From Cognaticolwellia beringensis (GTDB lineage: Bacteria > Pseudomonadota > Gammaproteobacteria > Enterobacterales > Alteromonadaceae): a stretch of 64,000 nt of DNA. Position 1 is the stretch's first letter. Every line of letters starts with the position of its first letter. Made by a program: the position numbers and the translations under genes. The stretch is taken from assembly GCF_002076895.1 (NCBI RefSeq), contig NZ_CP020465.1:3906001-3970000 (forward strand), given 5' to 3'. This document shows positions 39,289 to 50,085 of this stretch, piece after piece. The notes beneath the pieces were generated by a model. It did no database searches. It was not told the origin of the DNA and saw only the letters and a program-made list of their open reading frames with translations.

Positions 39289-41058
39289 GTGAGCGTTCCA
39301 ATTCGTGAATTCGACGCCATTGTCATTGGCGCAGGTGGTGCAGGTATGCGCGCTGCCTTAGCAATATCGGAGTCAGGCAAATCTTGTGCTTTGATTTCAA
39401 AAGTCTTTCCTACTCGTTCTCATACGGTATCAGCACAAGGCGGTATAACTGTTGCCTTGGGTAATGCTCATGAAGATCATTGGGAACAGCACATGTACGA
39501 TACCGTTAAGGGTTCCGATTATATCGGTGACCAAGACGCTATTGAATATATGTGTAAAACAGGGCCAGAATCTATCATCGAATTAGAGAAAATGGGTTTA
39601 CCATTCTCTCGTACGGAAGAAGGTAAAATTTACCAACGTCCATTTGGTGGTCAATCTAAGAACTTTGGTGGCGAACAAGCTGCGCGTACAGCAGCAGCAG
39701 CTGACCGTACCGGTCATGCATTGCTACATTGTTTATATCAGCAGAACGTTAAAAACAAAACTAACGTATATTCTGAATGGTATGCCTTAGATTTAGTTAA
39801 AAACAGTGATGGTGCTGTTGTGGGTACTACCGCAATTTGTATTGAAACTGGCGAGATTGTTTACTTTAAAGCCCGTGCAACTGTTTTAGCAACAGGTGGC
39901 GCTGGTCGTATCTTTGCTTCAACAACTAATGCTCACATTAATACCGGTGACGGTGTTGGTATGTCGCTTCGCGCTGGCGTACAAATGCAAGATATGGAAA
40001 TGTGGCAGTTCCACCCAACAGGTATAGCGGGTGCTGGTACGTTAGTGACTGAAGGTTGTCGTGGAGAAGGTGGTTACCTTCTTAACAAAGACGGCGAACG
40101 TTTCATGGAACGTTATGCGCCGAATGCTAAAGATTTAGCCGGTCGCGATGTTGTTGCACGTTCAATGATGACAGAAATTCGTGAAGGTCGCGGTTTTGAC
40201 GGTCCATTAGGTCCTCATCTTAAACTTAAACTTGATCATTTGGGTCGTGAAACGTTAGAAAAACGTTTACCAGGCGTTTGTGATTTATCGAAAACGTTTG
40301 CTCACATTGATCCTGCTATTGAGCCTATCCCTGTTATACCAACTTGTCATTATCAGATGGGCGGCGTGCCTTGTAATGTTAACGGTCAAGCGATTCACTT
40401 CAATCCAGAAACGGGCGAAGAAAATATCATCGATGGCTTATTTGCTGTTGGTGAAATCGCAAACGTATCTGTGCATGGAGCTAACCGTTTAGGTGGTAAC
40501 TCATTACTTGATTTGGTGGTATTTGGTCGTGCAGCGGGTAATTTCTTAGGTACATACTTAAGTGAAACGCAAAGCGGTAAAGATGCAACTGAATCTGATT
40601 TAGAAGCCTCTTTAGCTCGCACGAATCGTTGGGAATCTTCAACAAGTGGTGAAGATCCAGTTCAAATTCGTAAAGACCTTCAAAAATGTATGCAATTTAA
40701 CTTCTCGGTATTCCGTGAAGGTGAAGCAATGGCACAAGGCATGAAAGAACTTACGGAAATCCGTGAACGTCTTCAAAATGCACATTTAGATGATAAGTCT
40801 TCTGAGTTTAACACCCACAGAATTGAGTGTTTAGAATTAGACAACTTAATGGAAACAGCTTTTTGTACCGCTAAAGCAGCTAATTTCCGTACGGAATCTC
40901 GTGGCGCACATGCTCGTGAAGATTTCCAATCACGTGATGATGAAAATTGGTTATGTCATTCAATTTACTCACCTGCGACTGAAGACATGAGCAAACGCTC
41001 TGTTAACATGAGCCCGGTTCACCGTGAAGCTTTCCCACCGAAAGCAAGAACTTACTAG
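39289..41058 (+). CDS. sdhA: Succinate dehydrogenase flavoprotein subunit SdhA
   Basis: The 589-residue subunit oxidises succinate to fumarate. The FAD Rossmann motif is [21 protein letters not shown], and the covalent FAD His is in [13 protein letters not shown]. The substrate site shows [18 protein letters not shown] and the [22 protein letters not shown] segment. The GTG start directly abuts the sdhD stop. Confidence 0.97.
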   Translation: MSVPIREFDAIVIGAGGAGMRAALAISESGKSCALISKVFPTRSHTVSAQGGITVALGNAHEDHWEQHMYDTVKGSDYIGDQDAIEYMCKTGPESIIELEKMGLPFSRTEEGKIYQRPFGGQSKNFGGEQAARTAAAADRTGHALLHCLYQQNVKNKTNVYSEWYALDLVKNSDGAVVGTTAICIETGEIVYFKARATVLATGGAGRIFASTTNAHINTGDGVGMSLRAGVQMQDMEMWQFHPTGIAGAGTLVTEGCRGEGGYLLNKDGERFMERYAPNAKDLAGRDVVARSMMTEIREGRGFDGPLGPHLKLKLDHLGRETLEKRLPGVCDLSKTFAHIDPAIEPIPVIPTCHYQMGGVPCNVNGQAIHFNPETGEENIIDGLFAVGEIANVSVHGANRLGGNSLLDLVVFGRAAGNFLGTYLSETQSGKDATESDLEASLARTNRWESSTSGEDPVQIRKDLQKCMQFNFSVFREGEAMAQGMKELTEIRERLQNAHLDDKSSEFNTHRIECLELDNLMETAFCTAKAANFRTESRGAHAREDFQSRDDENWLCHSIYSPATEDMSKRSVNMSPVHREAFPPKARTY

Positions 41059-41068
41059 GAGCGTTGTG

Positions 41069-41779
41069 ATGAAACAAATTTTTTCAATTTACCGTTACAA
41101 CCCTGATGTTGATAACAAACCTTACATGAAAGATTATGAGCTGGAAATTCCAGAAGGCTCAGACATGATGGTACTAGACGCGTTAATTTTGCTGAAAGAG
41201 CAAGATTCTAGTCTTTCATTCCGTCGTTCATGTCGTGAAGGTGTTTGTGGCTCTGACGGTTTGAATATGAATGGTAAAAACGGTTTGGCTTGTATCACGC
41301 CTTTATCTGCTGTTCCAGCAAATAAAATTGTGTTACGCCCATTACCAGGTTTACCTGTAGTACGTGATTTAATTATTGATATGACACAGTTTTATAATCA
41401 ATATGAAAAAATCAGACCTTACCTGATTAATGATGGTAAAGAACAACCTGCACGCGAACATTTGCAATCTATCGAAGAACGTGAAAAATTAGATGGGCTA
41501 TACGAATGTATTTTATGTGCTTGTTGTTCTACATCTTGTCCTTCTTTCTGGTGGAATCCTGATAAGTTTATCGGTCCAGCGGGTTTATTACATGCTTATC
41601 GTTTTCTTATCGATAGCCGTGATACCGCAACAGAAGAACGTTTAGATGATTTACAAGATGCTTACAGCGTATTTCGTTGTCACGGTATCATGAACTGTGT
41701 TGATGTTTGTCCGAAAGGATTAAACCCAACCAAAGCCATTGGCCATATTAAGTCAATGTTGCTAACCAGAGCGGTTTAA
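41069..41779 (+). CDS. sdhB: Succinate dehydrogenase iron-sulfur subunit SdhB
   Basis: A 236-residue electron-transfer subunit. The [2Fe-2S] domain has CREGVCGSDGLNMNG with the later Cys in GLACIT. The C-terminal domain binds [4Fe-4S] and [3Fe-4S] through CILCACCSTSCPSFWWN and CHGIMNCVDVCPKGLNPTKAIG. The start at 41069 follows TAGGAG and matches the E. coli N-terminus; the open frame itself begins inside sdhA. Confidence 0.97.
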   Translation: MKQIFSIYRYNPDVDNKPYMKDYELEIPEGSDMMVLDALILLKEQDSSLSFRRSCREGVCGSDGLNMNGKNGLACITPLSAVPANKIVLRPLPGLPVVRDLIIDMTQFYNQYEKIRPYLINDGKEQPAREHLQSIEEREKLDGLYECILCACCSTSCPSFWWNPDKFIGPAGLLHAYRFLIDSRDTATEERLDDLQDAYSVFRCHGIMNCVDVCPKGLNPTKAIGHIKSMLLTRAV

Positions 41780-41789
41780 ATTAATTAGT

Positions 41790-41814
41790 CGAGCATCTTA
41801 AAATAAGATGCTCG
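41790..41814 (+). promoter_or_regulatory. Intercistronic hairpin between sdhB and sucA
   Basis: A perfect 11-bp stem (41790-41800 with 41804-41814) and 3-base loop, without a T-run. It probably acts as an mRNA stabiliser or processing barrier that sets sdh/suc stoichiometry, or as a weak attenuator. Confidence 0.55.
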
Positions 41815-41870
41815 ATTATGTTAACTTAAACATATCTTTTGATTGCTTTTATCCCATAAAGGAACAGGCA

Positions 41871-44675
41871 ATGCCCGAAGGTGCTATGAAGACTTGGATA
41901 GAGTCTTCCCATTTAAGTGGTGCAAACGCTGCTTATATTGAAGAATTATACGAATCTTATCTGAATAACTCACAATCTGTTACTGCAGAGTGGCGAGGTA
42001 TTTTCCAACAACTTCCTAAAATTGAAGGTGCTGACGTTGAATATCGGCATTCTGAAATCCGCAATGAATTTAAAGAGCTAGCCCAACAAACACAAAAAAC
42101 CGTGGTTGTTTCAGGTGGCAGTGACGCTAAGCAAGTAAAAGTTTTACAGCTGATTAATGCTTTTCGTTTTCGCGGACATCAAAATGCTAACCTTGACCCA
42201 TTAGGGTTATGGCAACGTGACAAAGTACGTGACCTGCAATTATCTCACCATGAACTTTCAGAAAATGATTTTGATCGAGAGTTTAACGTTGGCTCATTGG
42301 CGATAGGCCAAGAATCAATGAAGCTTGGTGAGTTATATAAAGCGCTGAAAACTACTTATTGTGGTTCTATTGGTGCTGAATATATGCATATCAACTCTAC
42401 TGATGAAAAGCGTTGGTTACAACAACGTCTTGAGTCAGTGCAGTCACAAGCGGTACTGAGCGTTGAAGATAAAGCAGAAATATTTAAGGACTTAGTTGCG
42501 GCTGATGGACTTGAAAAGTACTTAGGGGCTAAGTTCCCGGGTGCAAAACGTTTCTCTCTTGAAGGCGGTGACTCGCTAGTTCCTATGTTGAAACAACTGA
42601 TCACGCGTGCTGGTTCGCAAGGCGCCAAAGAAGTTGTTATAGGAATGGCTCATCGGGGTCGTTTGAATGTGCTGGTTAATGTTATGGGTAAAAACCCATC
42701 AAAGCTTTTCGATGAATTCGGTGGCAAGCATGACGAAATTTTATCTTCTGGCGATGTTAAATATCACCAAGGTTATTCGTCTGACTTTGTGACTCCAGGT
42801 GGCACTGTTCATTTGGCATTAGCATTTAACCCATCGCATCTTGAAATTGTTAACCCAGTGGTTATCGGTAGCGTTCGTGCTCGACTTGATCGACGCGAAT
42901 GCAGCGAAGGCGATTTAGTCTTACCAATCACTATTCATGGTGATTCGGCAATAGCTGGTCAGGGTGTTGTACAAGAAACTTTTAATATGTCGCAAGCAAG
43001 GGCATTTAAAGTTGGCGGTACTATTCGTATAGTCGTTAACAATCAAGTTGGCTTTACGACATCAAGTTCAGAAGATACGCGTAGTGGTGAATACTGTACT
43101 GAAGTCGCCAAAATGGTATCAGCACCTATTCTTCATGTTAATGGGGATGACCCAGAAGCAGTGATCTTAGCAACGCAAATTGCGCTTGATTACCGTAACG
43201 AATTTAAACGTGATGTGGTGATCGATTTAGTTTGTTACCGTCGTCATGGTCATAATGAAGCCGATGAGCCTAGTGCTACTCAGCCACTTATGTACAAAAA
43301 AATTAAGAAGCATCCGACACCACGTCAACTTTATGCTGATAAACTTAACGCTGAAAACTCACTTAATAAAGCTAAGACTGATGAGTTAACTGCTTATTAT
43401 CGTAAATTGCTTGATGAAGGCCAGTGTACGGTTGAACAATGGCGTCCGATGACAGAACATTCTGTTGACTGGTCACCTTATATTGGCCATAACTGGGATG
43501 ACGATTATGATAAAGAAATTTCACTTGAGAAGTTAAAAGAACTCGCTGGTAAAATTTCAACTATTCCAGAAGATTATCATGTTCATAATCGTGTAAACAA
43601 AATTTATGACGATCGTGTCAAAATGGCCAGCGGTGAAAAGCTGCTTGATTGGGGCATGGCAGAAAATTTAGCTTATGCATCAATTGTTGATTTAGGTAAA
43701 CGTGTTCGTCTTACCGGTCAAGACTCTGGTCGTGGTACTTTTTTCCATCGTCACGCTGTTTTACATAGTCAAGATGACGCAAGTCGTTATTTACCATTGC
43801 AAAACATTCGCGAAGGACAAGGTCCTTTTGATGTGCATGACTCAGTGTTATCAGAAGTGTCAGTATTAGCGTTTGAATATGGTTACACAACAGCAGAGCC
43901 AAGTGGATTAACTATTTGGGAAGCACAATTTGGTGATTTCGCTAACTGTGCACAAGTGGTATTTGACCAATTTATCAGTTCAGGTGAACAGAAGTGGGGC
44001 CGTTTATGTGGCTTAACTATGTTGTTACCGCATGGCTATGAAGGTCAAGGCCCAGAGCATTCGTCAGCCCGTTTGGAACGATTTTTACAGCTTTGTGCCG
44101 ATCACAACATGCAAGTTTGTGTCCCTACAACCCCAGCGCAAGTATTTAACATGTTGCGTCGTCAAGTGGTGCGTCCTATGCGTCGTCCATTGGTTGTTAT
44201 GTCGCCTAAATCATTATTGCGTCACCCGATGGCAGTTTCTTCATTAGAAGAGCTATCTACTGGTGTTTTCCATAATGTAATTGGTGAAGTTGACGAACTT
44301 GATGCTGACAGTGTTGAACGTGTAGTGTTCTGTAGTGGTAAAGTTTATTACGAACTACTCGATCAACGTCGTAAGAATGAGCAAACGAATGTTGCTATCG
44401 TTCGTGTCGAACAATTATATCCATTCCCAGAAGAAGAGCTAAAAGCTGAAATTGCAAAATATCAGCATGTTAAGCAATTCGTTTGGTGTCAGGAAGAACC
44501 GCAAAACCAGGGTGCTTGGTACTGTTCACAGCATCACTTTAGAGCGGCTATCCCTGATAATACTTATTTGACATATGCAGGTCGTAACGCTTCGGCGGCA
44601 CCGGCTGTAGGTTATATGTCAGTTCATGTTAAAGAGCAACAAGCGCTAGTTCATGACGCGCTTAATGTAGAATAG
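41871..44675 (+). CDS. sucA: 2-oxoglutarate dehydrogenase E1 component
   Basis: The 934-residue thiamine-diphosphate decarboxylase of the OGDH complex. The N-terminal E2-binding stretch (MKTWIESSHLSGANAAYIEELYESYL) resembles E. coli SucA. The ThDP-binding GDSAIAGQGVVQETFNMS...NNQVGFTTS region and HRGRLNVLVNVMGK are intact, with the substrate His segments LAFNPSHLEIVNPVV and RRHGHNEADEPSATQP. I chose ATG 41871 because of AAGGAA at 41859-41864 and homology; the longer frame starts inside the hairpin at 41790-41814. Confidence 0.97.
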   Translation: MPEGAMKTWIESSHLSGANAAYIEELYESYLNNSQSVTAEWRGIFQQLPKIEGADVEYRHSEIRNEFKELAQQTQKTVVVSGGSDAKQVKVLQLINAFRFRGHQNANLDPLGLWQRDKVRDLQLSHHELSENDFDREFNVGSLAIGQESMKLGELYKALKTTYCGSIGAEYMHINSTDEKRWLQQRLESVQSQAVLSVEDKAEIFKDLVAADGLEKYLGAKFPGAKRFSLEGGDSLVPMLKQLITRAGSQGAKEVVIGMAHRGRLNVLVNVMGKNPSKLFDEFGGKHDEILSSGDVKYHQGYSSDFVTPGGTVHLALAFNPSHLEIVNPVVIGSVRARLDRRECSEGDLVLPITIHGDSAIAGQGVVQETFNMSQARAFKVGGTIRIVVNNQVGFTTSSSEDTRSGEYCTEVAKMVSAPILHVNGDDPEAVILATQIALDYRNEFKRDVVIDLVCYRRHGHNEADEPSATQPLMYKKIKKHPTPRQLYADKLNAENSLNKAKTDELTAYYRKLLDEGQCTVEQWRPMTEHSVDWSPYIGHNWDDDYDKEISLEKLKELAGKISTIPEDYHVHNRVNKIYDDRVKMASGEKLLDWGMAENLAYASIVDLGKRVRLTGQDSGRGTFFHRHAVLHSQDDASRYLPLQNIREGQGPFDVHDSVLSEVSVLAFEYGYTTAEPSGLTIWEAQFGDFANCAQVVFDQFISSGEQKWGRLCGLTMLLPHGYEGQGPEHSSARLERFLQLCADHNMQVCVPTTPAQVFNMLRRQVVRPMRRPLVVMSPKSLLRHPMAVSSLEELSTGVFHNVIGEVDELDADSVERVVFCSGKVYYELLDQRRKNEQTNVAIVRVEQLYPFPEEELKAEIAKYQHVKQFVWCQEEPQNQGAWYCSQHHFRAAIPDNTYLTYAGRNASAAPAVGYMSVHVKEQQALVHDALNVE

Positions 44676-44726
44676 ACCCTCTTTTTTATAAAGAGATTAA
44701 TTAAGAGTGTGTAAGGAATATTATAA

Positions 44727-46250
44727 ATGACAACCGAAATTAAGGTTCCCGTTTTACCTGAATCAGTTGCTGATGCAACTATAGCAACTTGGCACGTACA
44801 AGTTGGCGATAAAGTATCTCGCGATCAAGTATTAGTTGATATCGAAACTGACAAAGTGGTACTTGAAGTACCGGCTACATCAGATGGCGTTATTACTGAT
44901 ATATCTCAAGCTGAAGGCGCTACGGTTTTAGGCGAGCAAGTTATTGCTATTTTGTCTGAAGGTGAAAGCGAAGCTGCAGCTCCTGAAAGTAAAAGTAATG
45001 AAGCGGCACCAGCAAAAGCAGAAGCAGAAACTACTGCCAGTGCGCCTAAAGCATCAGGCGATTCAGCTAAAGTGATTGATATTGTCGTACCAGTACTGCC
45101 TGAATCAGTTGCTGATGCGACTGTTGCTGCATGGCATGTTGCTGCAGGCGATACCGTAACTGTTGATCAAAACTTAGTTGATATCGAAACTGACAAAGTG
45201 GTTTTAGAAGTTGTTGCACAAGCTGATGGTATAATTGGTAAAATAATTCATGCTGAAGGCGATACAGTATTAGGCGACCAAAAATTGGGTGAACTTAATG
45301 TTGGTGCTGCAGCAAACTCAGCCCCTGCAGCGTCTCCTGAAGAAGCGATTAGCTCTGACGAGCTTGCTAGCCCATCAGTGCGTCGTTTAATGACTGAGAA
45401 AGGTCTAACGGCTAGTGATGTTGTTGGTACCGGTAAAGGCGGACGTATTTCTAAGGAAGACGTAGAAACGGCAGCTAATAAACCTAAAGCAGCACCAGCA
45501 AAAGCAGCGGCGCCAGCGCCTGCAGCCCAAGCGACTGCCGCACTAGGTGAGCGTACTCAAAAACGCGTACCTATGACGCGTTTACGTAAAACTATCGCGA
45601 CACGTTTATTAGAAGCGAAAAATTCTACTGCGATGCTAACGACGTTTAACGAAGTTAACATGAAGCCAATAATGGATCTTCGTAACCAATATAAAGACGT
45701 ATTCGAGAAAACACATGATACCCGTCTAGGTTTTATGTCGTTCTACGTTAAAGCGGTTACTGAAGCGCTTAAACGCTACCCTGCAATTAACGCGTCAATT
45801 GACGGTGATGACATTGTTTATCACAACTTTTTCGACATCTCGATTGCGGTATCTACACCACGTGGTTTAGTTACACCGGTATTACGTGATGCAGATCAGC
45901 TAAGCATGGCAGGTATCGAAAACGGTATCCGTTCATTAGCGATTAAAGGTCGTGACGGAAAATTAACCATGGACGAAATGCAAGGTGGTAACTTTACTAT
46001 CACTAATGGCGGCGTTTTTGGTTCATTAATTTCAACGCCTATTCTTAACTTGCCACAAGCGGCAATCTTAGGAATGCATAAAATCCAAGATCGCCCGATG
46101 GCGGTTGACGGAAAGGTTGAAATTTTACCTATGATGTACCTAGCACTTTCTTACGATCATCGTTTAGTTGATGGTAAAGAATCTGTAGGTTTCTTAGTAA
46201 CCATTAAAGAGTTGTTGGAAGATCCAACACGCTTGTTACTAAACATCTAG
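44727..46250 (+). CDS. sucB: 2-oxoglutarate dehydrogenase E2 (dihydrolipoyl succinyltransferase) with two lipoyl domains
   Basis: The 507 residues hold two lipoyl domains (about 1-77 and 113-190), each with the ETDKVVLEV lipoylation Lys. Ala/Pro/Glu-rich linkers follow, then a peripheral-subunit-binding domain ([33 protein letters not shown]) and the catalytic core (from about 280; [20 protein letters not shown], and active-site [16 protein letters not shown]). E. coli SucB has one lipoyl domain and 405 residues. The two copies here share most of [15 protein letters not shown], which suggests duplication within the gene or an ancestral two-domain form. Confidence 0.96.
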   Translation: MTTEIKVPVLPESVADATIATWHVQVGDKVSRDQVLVDIETDKVVLEVPATSDGVITDISQAEGATVLGEQVIAILSEGESEAAAPESKSNEAAPAKAEAETTASAPKASGDSAKVIDIVVPVLPESVADATVAAWHVAAGDTVTVDQNLVDIETDKVVLEVVAQADGIIGKIIHAEGDTVLGDQKLGELNVGAAANSAPAASPEEAISSDELASPSVRRLMTEKGLTASDVVGTGKGGRISKEDVETAANKPKAAPAKAAAPAPAAQATAALGERTQKRVPMTRLRKTIATRLLEAKNSTAMLTTFNEVNMKPIMDLRNQYKDVFEKTHDTRLGFMSFYVKAVTEALKRYPAINASIDGDDIVYHNFFDISIAVSTPRGLVTPVLRDADQLSMAGIENGIRSLAIKGRDGKLTMDEMQGGNFTITNGGVFGSLISTPILNLPQAAILGMHKIQDRPMAVDGKVEILPMMYLALSYDHRLVDGKESVGFLVTIKELLEDPTRLLLNI

Positions 46251-46298
46251 TAAGCAGTAATATTGAAATATTTGGTTTGATTTAGACTATAGTATTAG

Positions 46299-46328
46299 GC
46301 TCTAAGGACTATGCTCTTTAGAGCTTTT
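46299..46328 (+). terminator. Weak hairpin between sucB and sucC
   Basis: GCTCTAA (46299-46305) pairs with TTAGAGC (46318-46324), followed by four T. In the 160-bp spacer it may act as an attenuator; a TATAAT at 46333-46338 just beyond could start a separate sucCD transcript, though no good -35 is visible. Confidence 0.4.
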
Positions 46329-46410
46329 GTACTATAATCGGTCGACTCTTTTCGATGGTAATAATTATAATTATTGCCATTTTCATCTACAGATAAATGG
46401 ATAAAACACC

Positions 46411-47577
46411 ATGAATTTGCATGAATATCAAGCGAAACAATTATTCGCTGAATATGGTTTACCAGTTTCTGAAGGTTTCGCTTGCGATACCGCTCAAGAA
46501 GCTGCCGAAGCTGCCGACAAAATTGGCGGCGATATGTGGGTTGTTAAAACTCAAGTACACGCGGGTGGCCGTGGTAAAGCTGGCGGTGTTAAGCTAGTTA
46601 AAAGCAAGCAAGAAATCAAAGATTTCGCGCAAAACTGGTTAGGTAAAAACTTAGTTACATACCAAACTGACGAACATGGTCAGCCAGTTGCTAAAATCTT
46701 AGTAGAAAGCTGTACAGATATTGCTAACGAATTGTATCTTGGTGCTGTTGTAGACCGTGCAAGTCGTAGAGTAGTATTCATGGCCTCTACTGAAGGCGGT
46801 GTTGACATTGAGAAGATTGCTGAAGAGACTCCTGAGTTAATTCACCAAGCTGAAATTGATCCACTAGTTGGTGCTCAACCATACCAAGCACGTGAATTAG
46901 GCTTCAAGTTAGGTTTAAACCCAACGCAAATGAAGCAATTTGTTAAGATCTTTTTAGGTCTTGCACAAATGTTTGAAGATTTCGATTTCGCTTTATTAGA
47001 AATCAATCCGTTAGTTATTACTGACGAAGGTAATCTTCACTGTCTAGATGGCAAAATTGGTATCGATGGTAATGCTTTGTACCGTCAACCTAAAATGCGC
47101 GCATTTCACGATCCATCTCAAGAAGATGAGCGTGAAGCACATGCAGCACGTTTTGAATTAAACTACGTAGCTTTAGATGGCAACGTTGGTTGTATGGTTA
47201 ACGGTGCAGGCCTAGCAATGGGTACTATGGATATCGTTAATTTACACGGCGGCAAGCCAGCTAACTTCTTAGATGTTGGCGGCGGGGCGACTAAAGAGCG
47301 TGTATCTGAAGCATTCAAAATCATTCTTTCTGACGACAACGTTAAAGCTGTTTTAGTTAACATCTTTGGTGGCATCGTACGTTGTGACATGATCGCTGAA
47401 GGTATTATCGCTGCAGTTAAAGATGTAGGCGTTCAAGTGCCTGTAGTTGTACGTTTAGAAGGTACAAACGCTGAAGAAGGTCGTGAAGTACTTAAGAAAT
47501 CTGGCTTAGACATCATTGCTGCTGAGTCATTAACTGATGCAGCAACTAAAGTTGTAGCAGCTGCGGAGGGCAAATAA
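46411..47577 (+). CDS. sucC: Succinyl-CoA synthetase beta subunit
   Basis: The 388 residues equal the E. coli length. The ATP-grasp domain includes [42 protein letters not shown] and [15 protein letters not shown]. The C-terminal CoA-ligase domain has [27 protein letters not shown] and [17 protein letters not shown]. The stop overlaps the sucD ATG by one base (TAATG). Confidence 0.98.
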   Translation: MNLHEYQAKQLFAEYGLPVSEGFACDTAQEAAEAADKIGGDMWVVKTQVHAGGRGKAGGVKLVKSKQEIKDFAQNWLGKNLVTYQTDEHGQPVAKILVESCTDIANELYLGAVVDRASRRVVFMASTEGGVDIEKIAEETPELIHQAEIDPLVGAQPYQARELGFKLGLNPTQMKQFVKIFLGLAQMFEDFDFALLEINPLVITDEGNLHCLDGKIGIDGNALYRQPKMRAFHDPSQEDEREAHAARFELNYVALDGNVGCMVNGAGLAMGTMDIVNLHGGKPANFLDVGGGATKERVSEAFKIILSDDNVKAVLVNIFGGIVRCDMIAEGIIAAVKDVGVQVPVVVRLEGTNAEEGREVLKKSGLDIIAAESLTDAATKVVAAAEGK

Positions 47578-48449
47578 TGTCTGTCTTAATTAATAAAGAT
47601 ACTAAAGTAATCTGTCAAGGTTTCACTGGTGGTCAAGGTACATTCCATTCAGAACAAGCACTTGAGTACGGTACACAAATGGTTGGTGGCGTAAGCCCAG
47701 GTAAAGGCGGTCAAACGCATTTAGGCCTTCCAGTATTCAATACAGTACGTGATGCAGTAGAAGCAACTGGCGCAACAGCTACAGTTATCTATGTTCCTGC
47801 ACCATTTTGTAAAGATGCAATTTTAGAAGCTATTGATGCAGGCATCGAGCTTATCGTTACTATCACTGAAGGTATTCCAACTTTAGATATGGTTGACGTT
47901 AAAGCTAAGCTTGATCAATCTGGCGTTCGTATGATCGGTCCTAACTGTCCAGGTGTTATTACTCCTGGCGAAACTAAGATTGGTATCATGCCTGGTCACA
48001 TTCACAAGCCTGGTAAAGTAGGTATTGTTTCACGTTCTGGTACACTTACGTACGAAGCCGTTAAACAAACTACAGATGCTGGTTTTGGCCAATCTACTTG
48101 TGTAGGTATTGGTGGTGACCCTATCCCTGGTACTAACTTCATCGACGTATTGGAAATGTTCCAAAACGATCCACAAACTGAAGCAATCGTAATGATTGGT
48201 GAAATTGGTGGAACAGCTGAAGAAGAAGCAGCGGAATACATCAAAGCACACGTTACTAAACCTGTAGTATCTTACATTGCTGGTGTTACTGCACCAGAAG
48301 GTAAGCGTATGGGTCACGCTGGCGCGATTATCGCCGGTGGTAAAGGTACAGCTGATGAGAAATTCGCAGCATTAGAAGCGGCTGGTGTTAAAACTGTACG
48401 TTCTTTAGCTGAGATTGGTTCAGCACTTAAAGAGAAAACAGGTTGGTAA
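47577..48449 (+). CDS. sucD: Succinyl-CoA synthetase alpha subunit
   Basis: The 290 residues comprise the CoA-binding Rossmann domain ([22 protein letters not shown]) and the ligase domain with the phospho-His loop in [38 protein letters not shown] is the conserved central segment. The SucCD complex makes the NTP of the TCA cycle. A strong terminator at 48482-48519 ends the operon. Confidence 0.98.
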   Translation: MSVLINKDTKVICQGFTGGQGTFHSEQALEYGTQMVGGVSPGKGGQTHLGLPVFNTVRDAVEATGATATVIYVPAPFCKDAILEAIDAGIELIVTITEGIPTLDMVDVKAKLDQSGVRMIGPNCPGVITPGETKIGIMPGHIHKPGKVGIVSRSGTLTYEAVKQTTDAGFGQSTCVGIGGDPIPGTNFIDVLEMFQNDPQTEAIVMIGEIGGTAEEEAAEYIKAHVTKPVVSYIAGVTAPEGKRMGHAGAIIAGGKGTADEKFAALEAAGVKTVRSLAEIGSALKEKTGW

Positions 48450-48481
48450 TCAGCTTTTGATTGCAAACTGTTATTCTTAAT

Positions 48482-48519
48482 AAAAACCCGCATTCTCTGA
48501 TGGATAGTGCGGGTTTTTT
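48482..48519 (+). terminator. Terminator of sdhCDAB-sucABCD
   Basis: A perfect 10-bp stem (48483-48492 with 48508-48517), 15-base loop, six T. Confidence 0.9.
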
Positions 48520-48543
48520 GGTTTAAGACTTTTTAAATAATAT

Positions 48544-49407
48544 TTATTTTTGTCGATACTTGCCAAACTGTAAAGGATTTTGTTGGAATTGCTGTTTTTC
48601 ATTTAGCTCAGCGGTAATAATACTGTCCAATCTAGTTTCATTTTCTAACAAATACTCTATCCCACTATTTGTAATAGTAAAACCAAATCCTGTATTTCCA
48701 TTATTGTCTTCAGTGATGTTTCGGTCTACGTATCCAATTCGTATTAATTTGATTAAGGCTATTTGGAGTTGAGCTTCTGAAAAGGATAGTGCCTTTTGTT
48801 CAATATCCCAAAAGAACAAGCCGTTTGTAGAACTTGTGTGAGTGGAAAGTAGTTCAGATAGCAAACGGAGAGATTTATCATTAATAGAATATTCACTTTT
48901 AGATATCTTGGGTGTCATCAATTTATCGGTAGCTGAACTTCTATTAATGTTGCCAAGTTGGTCCATTTGCTCGGATATTTTTATACAAGCAGCATTGACC
49001 GCACAATTTAAATTTGTATCACTTCTACTTTCATCAAAATCTAAAGTATTAATTCCAGCTAAGTCACTAGCGATATATAACTCTATATTTCTAGGTTTCA
49101 GTATAAAACAACGTTCTTTTCCTATTGAACCAATAAAAAGTCCTAATTCAAAAAGCACATTGTCTCTAACTTTTGGGTGATTATTGCCTCGAACAGTTAT
49201 TACATCATCGGGCGAGAAAACAAATAAAGAAAAATCAACATTAGCAGCCTTAGTAATTAATGAACTCAAAGTATCACTGCCTGCCTTGTCAAAAGCATAC
49301 GGCCAATTTGACACTTCAGCTGACCGGTCTAACGCGACGTTGCATGCGTTAGCTATATCAATACTATCACTTGATGATCCAATAAAAATTCTTGGCTTAT
49401 TATTCAT
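48544..49407 (-). CDS. TIR-like predicted nucleotide-binding protein, solitary
   Basis: The 287 residues begin with a TIR-like fold (1-150): PRIFIGSSSDSIDIANAC, the WPYAFDKAGSDTLSSLI helix, VDFSLFVFSPDDVI, and RDNVLFELGLFIG with E87 at the position of the catalytic NADase Glu of TIR enzymes. A second half (about 170-287) looks like a winged helix (LSFSEAQLQIALIKLIRIGYVDRNI, GFGFTITNSGIEYLL) that may bind nucleic acid. TIR-like domains of this group (COG4271 type) occur in CBASS Cap12 and other anti-phage proteins, where they degrade NAD+. No cyclase or partner is adjacent. It starts about 70 bp from the repeat array. Function not established. Confidence 0.75.
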   Translation of the reverse strand: MNNKPRIFIGSSSDSIDIANACNVALDRSAEVSNWPYAFDKAGSDTLSSLITKAANVDFSLFVFSPDDVITVRGNNHPKVRDNVLFELGLFIGSIGKERCFILKPRNIELYIASDLAGINTLDFDESRSDTNLNCAVNAACIKISEQMDQLGNINRSSATDKLMTPKISKSEYSINDKSLRLLSELLSTHTSSTNGLFFWDIEQKALSFSEAQLQIALIKLIRIGYVDRNITEDNNGNTGFGFTITNSGIEYLLENETRLDSIITAELNEKQQFQQNPLQFGKYRQK

Positions 49408-49477
49408 GTTATCCCTTCGACTGCTTTTCTCATTATCATAAGCTTAGCAACTTATTTCTTTAAGTTATATGAAAAAT

Positions 49478-50083
49478 TAGAAGGACACCGACTCTAACTT
49501 AACTGCTTGGAGTTTAATTTATCTGCTTGGCGTCGCGGTGGCGACGACACCCAAAGGGAGGCTGACGCCGACCTCCCTCTGGACTCCCTCGGCGCTGCTG
49601 CATTAAACTTGTTTCCTTCATGACGTCCAATATTCTTCGACGTACCAGCGCTGAACGTACATCCATGTACTACATCGCTTTCACTGGCATCCATGCCAGT
49701 GATACGTGAATATTGGCCATCATTCCGGAGTTTAATGAAGCAGACTTGGCGTCTGGTTTATCTGTTGTGTTTATTCTTTAATATTTCAATAAACCGATTT
49801 GCTAAAGAACTACACCATAGAACTCACAAACTCCCGATCCCATCTCAGCAACGGAAACTTAATTTAGATAAGTGCGATGTTTATCGGAGCCATGGATGGC
49901 GTAGACTGCCGTGTGAAGGGACGATTTTCGGCAGGAATAAACATCGTGCCTAAATTCAGTTGGAGTGTTTTGCTGTGTAGGGCACAGTGGGGGATGCAAG
50001 GGGGAGATCTGTGTCTATCTCCCCCTTGCGTGTAGTCGCCACCGCGACGCCAAGCAGAGATTAAAACTCCAAGCGGTTGAGTT
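49478..50083. repeat. Structured repeat element, unit 1 (complete, about 600 bp)
   Basis: The element is bounded by long terminal inverted repeats: left 49500-49552 and right about 50029-50081 share the order GCTTGGAGTTT, then CTGCTTGGCGTCGCGGTGGCGA. Inside are, in order, a small hairpin (49555-49561 with 72-78), palindromic domain 1 (49595-49743; ends CTGCTGCATTAAAC and GTTTAATGAAGCAG), palindromic domain 2 (about 49844-49977), and a perfect 13-bp hairpin (49996-50008 with 50017-50029). The element is non-coding; the short frames in it vary between copies. GC is higher than in the surroundings. Confidence 0.85.
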
Positions 50084-50085
50084 AT

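Noticed and set aside
41808..41870. Extended N-terminus of SucA from the ATG at 41808.
   Set aside because: The extra residues are encoded by the 3' arm of the intercistronic hairpin and precede the Shine-Dalgarno at 41859; homologues begin at the position of 41871.
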